DNA of 7,426 nt, from assembly GCA_947039985.1 (NCBI GenBank), contig CAMRAP010000083.1:1-7426 (forward strand), written 5' to 3'. This document shows, in pieces, positions 1-6,067 of this stretch. Each line of letters starts with the position of its first letter. The first letter of the stretch is position 1. A program made the translations under genes and the position numbers. This DNA comes from an uncultured Odoribacter sp. (GTDB lineage Bacteria > Bacteroidota > Bacteroidia > Bacteroidales > Marinifilaceae). Below the pieces are notes generated by a model. The model had not been told where the DNA came from. It worked only from the letters and a program-made list of their open reading frames with translations, and made no database searches.

Positions 1-1356
1 ATAAACAGTACTCACTTTACCTGCGGCTTTACGGGCTTTTAGAACATCTTCAGGAAACAGGTGACCATATGCTAAACTAAGATCATGTAGTTCCGTCTGA
101 ATTTCTTTGTGGTAGTGTCCTGCGAGTGATATTTTGAACTCAGGATCTGCTTTGCGAACTATTTTTATTGCCGCTTGCATCGCCGCCATTGGTCGTTCAT
201 CCATGGCTATTGTTGTCTTATCAAACCAACCTTTCTGACGTAAATGCTTCGAAAAGTCAACAATAAAAGCGTACCAATAGTCTGTATATACTGCATCTCC
301 TGAATTTGTTTTCACAAATTGAACACGGTTACTGGCTTGATCAAAATAATCAAAACTCAATGCCCAAGGAATCATAGTATAACAATTTATTTGCTGATCA
401 ATACCAACATCATTCATCATAAATTCCACCCATTTATCAAAAACAGTATAATCAAATGCCCAAGTACCATCCAACTTTTTCATACGAAAGATCATATTAT
501 CAAAATGATCTTCTGTCTGTCCAGCCCAAGGCTTATGCATCAGAGTTGTTGTTACAACTTTTTGCCCTGCACTTGCCAATTTCTTCATAATAGGTCGCAT
601 GGCATCAAAATGTTCTTTACTCCACAACGGAACTTGATAGTATCGAGCCACAGCATATGGATTTTGCCATAAATCCAAGTGAAAATCCCACTCTTTAGGA
701 GCAGGTAATGTACGATTACCAACCTTTAGCTCAATGCGTAGAACAAGAGCAGGAGTTTTACTACCCGTTTTAACGGTTAATGTACCACGATAAGTGCCAG
801 ATTTTGCACCTGATGGAACAGCAATATTCATCCAAATGGGTTGTGTTGTGCGAGCAGCAATGTCACGTATCTTTACAATATCCAAGGGGTCTGCAACAAT
901 GGATGAATCCCAATCTGCTTTAACGGGGCGTGGTTGACAATTATATCCACCCTCTTTTGAAAGTTCATCGGTCATGACATAACCCACAAAATTAGTCGTA
1001 ATTGCACTTGCAGAGATGATGTCTTTGCCTTTTTTCAGGTCACTTACCTCTATCTGTGCCCCTTCCAATGCTTCATTACTCCACAATAGAGCCTGTGCGT
1101 TGATACGTTCACCTTTCCAAGCAAAACCTTTCCAGGTGGTTGATTTTACACCTTTGGGTACACTTAATTTAGCATACCGTTGATTTGAACTCCCCCAAGC
1201 TATACCTGTGCCTGCTTTACTCCAAACGGCCTCACCATCGTGTGGTTTGGTATCGCTTAGTTCGGCATACTCTCCTAAGGGAAATTTGTTTGATTGTTGC
1301 GCTTGTATCGAGAATACGAAAAGTGCAAAAATGGCTGAAATAATTATTTTCTTCAT
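1..1356 (-). CDS. GH123/DUF4091-type secreted glycoside hydrolase, C-terminus beyond left edge
   Basis: The reading frame is open from an ATG at 1354-1356 to base 1, giving 452 residues with no stop, so the C-terminus is outside the window. The first 20 or so residues (MKKIIISAIFALFVFSIQAQ) form a classic signal peptide, which implies export to the periplasm or beyond. Residues about 22-215 look like the beta-sandwich N-terminal domain of GH123 proteins. From about residue 220 (FHLDLWQNP) a TIM-barrel-like region begins, with MHKPW at 273-277 and MDERP at 385-389. The adjacent D386-E387 pair matches the Asp-Glu pair used by known GH123 beta-N-acetylgalactosaminidases in substrate-assisted catalysis. 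Family members are usually about 570-600 residues, so roughly 120-150 are missing. By family, the likely substrate is a terminal beta-linked GalNAc on host or microbial glycans; the true substrate is an inference because DUF4091 proteins are diverse. A candidate promoter lies at 1385-1416. No SusC/D genes are visible to show whether it belongs to a polysaccharide utilisation locus. Confidence 0.85.
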   Translation of the reverse strand, partial: MKKIIISAIFALFVFSIQAQQSNKFPLGEYAELSDTKPHDGEAVWSKAGTGIAWGSSNQRYAKLSVPKGVKSTTWKGFAWKGERINAQALLWSNEALEGAQIEVSDLKKGKDIISASAITTNFVGYVMTDELSKEGGYNCQPRPVKADWDSSIVADPLDIVKIRDIAARTTQPIWMNIAVPSGAKSGTYRGTLTVKTGSKTPALVLRIELKVGNRTLPAPKEWDFHLDLWQNPYAVARYYQVPLWSKEHFDAMRPIMKKLASAGQKVVTTTLMHKPWAGQTEDHFDNMIFRMKKLDGTWAFDYTVFDKWVEFMMNDVGIDQQINCYTMIPWALSFDYFDQASNRVQFVKTNSGDAVYTDYWYAFIVDFSKHLRQKGWFDKTTIAMDERPMAAMQAAIKIVRKADPEFKISLAGHYHKEIQTELHDLSLAYGHLFPEDVLKARKAAGKVSTVY

Positions 1357-1384
1357 TTAAAATTAAATTAATGATTTTCGAATG

Positions 1385-1415
1385 TAAATATAATAATTTT
1401 AAATTAATATCTCAA
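1385..1415 (-). promoter_or_regulatory. candidate Bacteroidota-type promoter for the GH123-type gene
   Basis: Read on the minus strand, TTG (1413-1415) is followed after 20 nt by TATATTTA (1385-1392), which matches TAnnTTTG at all fixed positions but the last. This would give a 5' leader of roughly 20 nt before the ATG at 1356. The region is very AT-rich, so a chance match is possible. Confidence 0.35.
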
Positions 1416-1442
1416 TATGTCATCTTTAGGTGGTAGTCCTAA

Positions 1443-1778
1443 AAGCTCCATCAAGCGTGTGAAAACTTTTATCGTGATATGAGTATGGTTTTCATCAATT
1501 ACCATCCGAAGCTACATAATTTAGAAAAACTCATAGAAAAGACAAGGAGTTTTTCACCAGAATTATCAACCGTATTCCCCCGAGCAACGGACTTTGAGGT
1601 AAGAACATTTAAATTATTGCGAGATACTTATATCGACGCTAGGTATAATTTATATTTCACAGTAACGAAAGAAGAGTTAGGGTATATGCTAGAACGAACG
1701 GAAGTATTAAAAGAAATTACATACCGAATTTACAAAGAACAAATAGAGTATTACAACCAAAAGGCTAAGGAGGAATAA
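1443..1778 (+). pseudogene. 5'-truncated HEPN-domain protein (C-terminal tail only)
   Basis: The open frame runs from just after a TAA at 1440-1442 to the stop at 1776-1778. The first ATG in frame is at 1479, giving 99 residues, but recognisable family sequence begins upstream of that ATG: KLHQACENFYRD (1443-1478) continues into MSMVFINYHPKLHNLEKL. This is the LHQA.E...Y...LVF..Y.PK.HNLEKL pattern of HEPN domains (PF05168), followed by the usual FPR...E...F.LL..AY.DARY.....T.EEL.YM.ER...L family tail. In Bacteroidota this tail normally ends a protein of about 300 residues, often with an N-terminal nucleotidyltransferase (MNT) domain. Here that domain and the first HEPN helix are gone, and the frame upstream holds stops (TAG at 1434-1436, TAA at 1440-1442). 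A short protein could be made from 1479, but it would lack half the fold, so I call it a remnant. The 3' end overlaps the convergent Nudix-like remnant by 28 bp. Confidence 0.65.
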
Positions 1779-1957
1779 ATCTTGAGTTCTGAAAAAAAGT
1801 TAGCGAATAGTTTTTGCTGATCTTTAGCAGATAAGTCAGGGATTAACGCAACCTTATTACGACACAATAAAAAGGGCATAGCTTTTACCTCCGAAAAGCT
1901 ATGCATCCAAAATACAGCAGTGTGTTCATGAGGTGAGAGGTGAACTTCAAGCTGCAA
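1751..1957 (-). pseudogene. probable 5'-truncated Nudix hydrolase remnant
   Basis: A 68-residue frame on the minus strand opens at a TTG (1955-1957), directly after an in-frame TAA at 1961-1963. It ends with TAA at 1751-1753. The run VHLSPHEHTAVFWMHSF, then SEVKAMPF, then NKVAL resembles the C-terminal part of Nudix proteins, which typically reads LS.EHT.y.Wvs..EA..l......NK.AL. The Nudix box (GX5EX7REUXEEXGU) would lie upstream and is absent: that position is occupied by the end of the acyltransferase gene, whose stop is only 24 bp away. There is no ATG start, and a strong hairpin lies inside the frame. The assignment rests on a short match and is tentative; the frame could also be non-coding. 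Confidence 0.4.
1866..1904 (-). terminator. intrinsic-terminator-like hairpin downstream of the acyltransferase
   Basis: A perfect 11-bp inverted repeat, GCATAGCTTTT (1876-1886) and AAAAGCTATGC (1894-1904), encloses a 7-nt loop. On the minus strand the stem is followed by CCCTTTTTATTG, a T-rich tract suitable for Rho-independent termination. It lies about 78 bp past the acyltransferase stop at 1982. On the plus strand no T-tract follows. It sits inside the Nudix-like remnant frame, so it may be a sequence that arose in, or was taken over from, a decaying gene. Stem GC content is modest. Confidence 0.5.
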
Positions 1958-1981
1958 AATTTAAAATTTCACGCTGTTTTG

Positions 1982-3112
1982 TTATGATATACGTCTACCC
2001 ACTTTTGAGCAACGGAGTAGCATAACAAGAGCTGTCGTAACTACAAAAGCAGAAAGTCCAACCGCAGGAATTAGTAAAATAGCAGGCATTGGAATGTTTG
2101 GAGAAATCAACTCAAACAATATGTAAACTATAATGAAGTGAGCTAGAAACACTCCGTAAGTTGCTTCCGATACTCTTGCCAAGAATTTTCCTTCGCCTTT
2201 GATTTTTAATTTTTGGAACACCAGAAAACAAGCCAAAGTCATCATCAAAACATTTAGACCCGTAAATGACCATATAATCTCCAGCGCATTGAAATTTTCA
2301 GGAAAATTCTCTCGAGTAAACATAAAACCTTTTAGTGTAATCGCATAACCTAGCAGAAACAATGTAATACTGATTATTAATGTTTTATTAAAACTCCATT
2401 TTATAGGATATTTCACGAGGTAGTGCCCCAATAGGACGTAACCCAAAAAACCTGAAAGATAATGAAATGTGCCAAAAGTGTTCCAACTGCAAACGCCAAA
2501 AATTCCCATTGAACCATAATTTCCTTGATAACCAAAGAATGGAGCAGAGAGTTCAAGATAAGGAATAATTGTAGTGAACAACCAAATTCCAAGGATAATG
2601 TGGAATTCCTTACGAGTTGCACTACGCACCCAATCCGAAATCAAAGGAATTATGAGATATACCCCTAGCAACATATAGATATACCAATAAGGGATTGTAG
2701 CGAAGTTGAAATTGAATAGCCACAAGTAAGTGTATTCGAGGGTCGCTTTAAGGCTGTGAGCCCCAGGTATGATTGTTGGACTGACTGTATTTATAACACT
2801 TACCAAGAAATAGAAGAGAAATGGTGCCACTAAACTCCAAAAAATAAATGGCAGGAGGATTCGTTTTAAACGTTTGGAGTAGAACGTGCCAAGACGCATA
2901 GAAGTTGGTAGGAGTAAAACACCTGAAATCATCATAAACAGTGGTACTGATACTCTGCAAAGTGTTCCGATAATTGCCCCTGCTGTAAAGGCATTGGGGT
3001 CTACCCCCGCAACTATTGGGTCACAGGCATGAGCCATAATTACGAAAATACAAGCAAATACTCTAAGAGCATCCACCCATTTCAGATCGTGTTTGATTAA
3101 ATTTTTAGTCAT
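1982..3112 (-). CDS. membrane O-acyltransferase, acyltransferase family 3 (WecH/YiaH-like)
   Basis: This integral inner-membrane protein of 376 residues has about ten hydrophobic segments and belongs to the acyltransferase 3 family (PF01757). Such enzymes usually transfer an acetyl or other acyl group to sugars of surface polysaccharides. Diagnostic residues, numbered from the ATG at 3110-3112, are WVDALR at 12-17 and H28 (VIMAHA), the conserved histidine of the first membrane helix. RVSVPLFMMISG at 53-64 matches the RVSVPLFFMISG motif of the enterobacterial acetyltransferase WecH. A second histidine follows in the late motif SEATYGVFLAHFIIVY. The frame can be extended to a TTG at 3182-3184. 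I prefer the ATG because the acyltransferase domain begins directly after it, and a perfect -7 box at 3192-3199 would place transcription start near the TTG. Neither neighbour is a polysaccharide biosynthesis gene, so the acceptor is unknown. Length is normal for the family. Confidence 0.85.
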   Translation of the reverse strand: MTKNLIKHDLKWVDALRVFACIFVIMAHACDPIVAGVDPNAFTAGAIIGTLCRVSVPLFMMISGVLLLPTSMRLGTFYSKRLKRILLPFIFWSLVAPFLFYFLVSVINTVSPTIIPGAHSLKATLEYTYLWLFNFNFATIPYWYIYMLLGVYLIIPLISDWVRSATRKEFHIILGIWLFTTIIPYLELSAPFFGYQGNYGSMGIFGVCSWNTFGTFHYLSGFLGYVLLGHYLVKYPIKWSFNKTLIISITLFLLGYAITLKGFMFTRENFPENFNALEIIWSFTGLNVLMMTLACFLVFQKLKIKGEGKFLARVSEATYGVFLAHFIIVYILFELISPNIPMPAILLIPAVGLSAFVVTTALVMLLRCSKVGRRIS

Positions 3113-3191
3113 TGCTTTTTTATCTTTTAATGTTAAAATACTATACACCAAACGCCTATGCGTGTCTATTTGCCTGGCAGACAATAATCTC

Positions 3192-3199
3192 CAAAAGTA
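3192..3199 (-). promoter_or_regulatory. candidate -7 box for the acyltransferase gene
   Basis: On the minus strand this reads TACTTTTG, a perfect fit to the Bacteroidota TAnnTTTG -7 element. I see no convincing TTTG at the expected 19-21 nt further upstream, so the promoter is half supported. It predicts a leader of about 70 nt to the ATG at 3112. Confidence 0.4.
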
Positions 3200-3260
3200 A
3201 TGAAAATTATTGATTCATAAAGTGCTCTACTCTTTAGTATAACTTAAACACATTGGCTGT

Positions 3261-3298
3261 AAAAAAAGGAAACTAGGATAAAATATAGCTATCCTAGT
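3261..3298 (-). terminator. Rho-independent terminator after the M49 peptidase
   Basis: A perfect 9-bp inverted repeat, ACTAGGATA (3272-3280) and TATCCTAGT (3290-3298), with a 9-nt loop, is followed on the minus strand by TTCCTTTTTTT (3261-3271). It lies about 38 bp past the peptidase stop, which is the expected place. The other strand has no T-tract after the stem. Confidence 0.7.
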
Positions 3299-3335
3299 CC
3301 CAATTACGCTTGCTGTAAGTCAATTCCTTCTGTGT

Positions 3336-5240
3336 TTATCTATTTTTACCATAATCCAACATCTGCTGCAAAAAATCTGCAGGATAAGTGATTTCAACAT
3401 CAATCAACTCTCCCTCTTTTTCGATGGGCTGATACACTGGATTGATAAAACCAGCATACGGAGCAACACCTAAGGCTTCGTAACGGGTAAGGACTTCACT
3501 ATGCAAATTCGTATCAACTTTAACTCCATAGGTTTCGACAAGATCACGAGCACCCAAGTAATCCCCCTCCGACTTGATTCGCTGTACTTCTGCAAGCAAT
3601 TCACCGAATAATTGGCGCAAAGCCTCGTAGTTTCTAACAACAAAATACGTTTTCCCATCCCTTACGATTCGCTCTATGACTCCCTCCTTCTTGCCGTGCT
3701 CATACGCCCAAGCTGCAATGATTTGACGGTTGCGCATATGAGACTCTTCAATATTTTCACCCAATTGTACGCGCATCAATTGCACCATCAATCCATTTCG
3801 GATATAGCTATTATACTCTGCCTTTGCCGTTTCTAAAGAGGGAATGATACCTAATTCAACCACCTTTGGATCCATGATATAATAAAGAGCAAAAAGATCA
3901 GCCCTCGCCTCCTCTATCGTTGAATAGTAACTCCGCAATGCCTCAGTTGTCACTCCTGCTAACATCTTACCAGAACCATGCCCCAAACATTCATGCAAAT
4001 CAGTGTGTACGCTACTACCTAGAGATCCTAACTCACGAGCCAATGTTTTTTCTGTTTCATTTTCAGCAAATTCAGCTAAAACTCCTGAGTTTGCAGCAGC
4101 CATATCATAGGCATAAGTTATATTGTCTAAAGTAACCGATTTACTACCATGAGCCTCTCGTATCCATTCTGAATTGGGTAGATTGATACCAATGGGCGTT
4201 GCAGGATGGCAGTCACCACCAATCATAGCCACTTGCATCACTCGAGCAGTAACACCCTTGACTTCTCGCTTTTTAAAGCGTTCGTCAATCGGTGCATTTT
4301 GCTCAAACCACAAAGCGTTTTCTGCCATCTTCTGAGGGCGTGCACAAGCTTCCTTGTCGATAATTTGCACTACTGATTCCCAACTAGCTTTATAAGCCAA
4401 AGGATCGCCATACACCTCTATAAATCCGTTGATGAAATCGATTGGAGACTCTGTATCTTTTAACCACTCTACCGAATAGTCGTCAAATCGTTTTAAATCG
4501 CCCGTTTTATAATAATCAACCAACAGGCGAATCGCTTTTTGTTGCTGCTCATTGCAAGCATAAGGCAGTGATTTTTCCAAGTGAAAAACGATCTGCTCTA
4601 TTTGTGCGCTATACTTTCCTCCCACTTTCCAAACCTCTTCGTATATCTCCCCATTTTTCTTTACCAAAGTTGAATTTAGACCTCTAGAGATAGGACACTC
4701 TTCCTGATTTTCAGGCGATGTATAGAACTGTTCCACTTCAGCCTGAGTCACTCCAGCATAGTAGTTATTGGCAGAAGCTTGTATCAAATCTTTTCCCTCA
4801 TCCAAAACCACTCGTTTTGACATATATAAAGGATCAAAAATAATTTGCTCTATCGATATCAATTCTTCTGATAAAGAGACACTTTCCAGCAAAGACTGAA
4901 AATATGATTTAGTAAAAAGAGGAGCAAACTTGGTCATTGAATAGTGATGGTGAATACCATTCGCAAAAAATACTTTCTTTGCATACACCAAAAATTGCTG
5001 AAATTCAGAACATTCTCTATCCCCTTTATGATCAAGGATGATGGTTTCCAATACTTTTCTAAGCTGTAAATTATATTTATTATTCTGATCCCAAAGAATA
5101 TCCCGACCAGCCAATGCCGCTTGACTCAAATAATAAATAAACTTTTTCTCTTTTGTGCTTAAAGTGTCAAAAGTCGACACCTGATAGCGTAATATCTTTA
5201 TATCATCAAACTGTTCCGTTTGCCAAATAAAATCTGTCAT
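3336..5240 (-). CDS. dipeptidyl-peptidase III, M49 family zinc metallopeptidase
   Basis: The 634-residue protein belongs to peptidase family M49, which removes dipeptides from the N-termini of oligopeptides. The zinc site is plain: HECLGH at 416-421 (H416 and H421 as ligands, E417 as catalytic base) and EEARAD at 443-448 (E444 as third ligand). The HECLGH form, with cysteine inside the motif, is the one described for the Bacteroides thetaiotaomicron enzyme; the human enzyme has HELLGH. Length is close to bacterial members of about 650-680 residues. The start at 5238-5240 is fixed by an in-frame TAA at 5244-5246, and the N-terminus MTDFIWQTEQ has no signal peptide, so this copy is predicted cytosolic and suited to peptide salvage. 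It lies 17 nt after trmH on the same strand, with no promoter evident in the gap, so the two are probably co-transcribed. Family members in this phylum have often been mislabelled as dihydrofolate reductase; nothing here supports that name. Confidence 0.93.
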   Translation of the reverse strand: MTDFIWQTEQFDDIKILRYQVSTFDTLSTKEKKFIYYLSQAALAGRDILWDQNNKYNLQLRKVLETIILDHKGDRECSEFQQFLVYAKKVFFANGIHHHYSMTKFAPLFTKSYFQSLLESVSLSEELISIEQIIFDPLYMSKRVVLDEGKDLIQASANNYYAGVTQAEVEQFYTSPENQEECPISRGLNSTLVKKNGEIYEEVWKVGGKYSAQIEQIVFHLEKSLPYACNEQQQKAIRLLVDYYKTGDLKRFDDYSVEWLKDTESPIDFINGFIEVYGDPLAYKASWESVVQIIDKEACARPQKMAENALWFEQNAPIDERFKKREVKGVTARVMQVAMIGGDCHPATPIGINLPNSEWIREAHGSKSVTLDNITYAYDMAAANSGVLAEFAENETEKTLARELGSLGSSVHTDLHECLGHGSGKMLAGVTTEALRSYYSTIEEARADLFALYYIMDPKVVELGIIPSLETAKAEYNSYIRNGLMVQLMRVQLGENIEESHMRNRQIIAAWAYEHGKKEGVIERIVRDGKTYFVVRNYEALRQLFGELLAEVQRIKSEGDYLGARDLVETYGVKVDTNLHSEVLTRYEALGVAPYAGFINPVYQPIEKEGELIDVEITYPADFLQQMLDYGKNR

Positions 5241-5257
5241 AACTTATAAATATAATA

Positions 5258-5926
5258 TCATTGATTAAAACGTTCTAATATCTTATCGGAGGATTTTATG
5301 GCATTTCGATACCATTGAAACAAAACCTCATTCTTTCTACTTTCTGACAAATGCCAGTCAACATCGCTTTTCCGAAGTCGCTGCATCACGCTATACATAA
5401 TGAGAGCCGCACAAACACTCACATTCAAGCTTTCTGAAAAACCATACATAGGTACTTTTACAAATCCATCAGCTTGTGAAATGACTGCATCGGACAAACC
5501 CGTTCGTTCTGTCCCGAAAAAGAGAGCCATCTTCCCCTGTTCTACATCAAGGTCGTCAACCATCACATCATTGGTATGAGGTGTTGTTGCAATAATACGA
5601 TAACCAGCAGCTTTTAGTTCATCAATGGTAGACTGGGTATTATTTGCCAACTCTTGATGCCTATGCAAAGAGAGCCATTCCCTAGCCCCTTCTGAAACAG
5701 TCGAAGTTTCATCATATTGATTCCGATTTTCTATCGTATGAATATTCTGAATACCATAGCAATCAGCCGAACGCATTACAGCACTCTGATTGTGTGATTG
5801 ATACAAATCCTCTAACACAATAGATACATAATCTGTTCGCTCATTTATCAAACGTTCAAATAAAGCATTCTTATCGTCAATGACGAACTCTTTTAAATAA
5901 TCAATTTTTTCTTTTATCCTTTGCAT
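5258..5926 (-). CDS. trmH: tRNA (guanosine(18)-2'-O)-methyltransferase TrmH
   Basis: This 222-residue SpoU/TrmH (SPOUT) family methyltransferase uses S-adenosylmethionine to methylate the 2'-OH of G18 in the D-loop of tRNAs. All three family motifs are present: motif 1 at about 45-59 (HNQSAVMRSADCYGI, with N46 and catalytic-type R52), motif 2 at 136-143 (FFGTERTG), and motif 3 at 159-170 (PMYGFSESLNVS), which together build the trefoil-knot cofactor site. The SAVMRS..CYGIQ form and the length of about 220 fit TrmH rather than RlmB, which carries an extra N-terminal RNA-binding domain. The start at 5924-5926 is the first in-frame ATG after a TGA at 5945-5947. The best promoter in the window lies just upstream, giving a leader of about 20 nt. 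It is the first gene of a probable two-gene unit with the M49 peptidase. Confidence 0.9.
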   Translation of the reverse strand: MQRIKEKIDYLKEFVIDDKNALFERLINERTDYVSIVLEDLYQSHNQSAVMRSADCYGIQNIHTIENRNQYDETSTVSEGAREWLSLHRHQELANNTQSTIDELKAAGYRIIATTPHTNDVMVDDLDVEQGKMALFFGTERTGLSDAVISQADGFVKVPMYGFSESLNVSVCAALIMYSVMQRLRKSDVDWHLSESRKNEVLFQWYRNAIKSSDKILERFNQ

Positions 5927-5953
5927 ACGTTCATTATTGGTTTTTCAGCCCTA

Positions 5954-5984
5954 CAAAGTTATAAAACAAAGCAAAACAAACAAA
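5954..5984 (-). promoter_or_regulatory. Bacteroidota-type promoter for the trmH-peptidase unit
   Basis: On the minus strand, TTTG (5981-5984) is followed after 19 nt by TAACTTTG (5954-5961), a full match to TTTG-N19-TAnnTTTG. The predicted transcription start is near 5946-5949, about 20 nt ahead of the trmH ATG. The -33 element and spacer coincide with the T-rich tail of the terminator of the gene upstream. Confidence 0.8.
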
Positions 5985-6020
5985 AATAGAGGGAAGCCGA
6001 ATTTGACCGACCTCTATTTT
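5970..6020 (-). terminator. terminator-like hairpin after the HzsA-related gene
   Basis: A perfect 10-bp inverted repeat, AAAATAGAGG (5983-5992) and CCTCTATTTT (6011-6020), spans an 18-nt loop. On the minus strand it is followed by TGTTTGTTTTGC, so the stem ends in a T-rich tract. It lies about 48 bp past the stop of the HzsA-related gene. The long loop and low-GC stem make it weaker than the one at 3261-3298. On the plus strand the stem also ends in TTTTCAT, but no plus-strand gene needs it. Confidence 0.55.
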
Positions 6021-6067
6021 CATAGGAGTTTCACCCGTAAAATATTCAATTTTATAAAAGTAGCCTT

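Noticed and set aside
319..672. 117-codon open frame on the plus strand
   Set aside because: It is antisense to the glycosidase, and its translation (rich in His, Ile, Asn and Cys) resembles no protein family; the minus frame here has a clear domain match.
1418..1483. 21-codon plus-strand mini-ORF starting at ATG 1418
   Set aside because: It is out of frame with the HEPN tail, ends at the TGA beside the HEPN ATG, and shows no known motif; it looks like junction sequence.
2413..2960. Short minus-strand open frames inside the acyltransferase
   Set aside because: They are out-of-frame shadows of the acyltransferase, whose frame contains the conserved family motifs throughout.
3113..3184. Upstream TTG start adding 24 residues to the acyltransferase
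   Set aside because: The extension is not membrane-like or family-like, the ATG at 3110-3112 directly precedes the domain, and the -7 box at 3192-3199 would start transcription about at the TTG.
3612..4687. Three plus-strand open frames of 71-81 codons opposite the M49 peptidase
   Set aside because: They are antisense to a gene with an intact zinc site and full family length, and have no recognisable domains or promoters.
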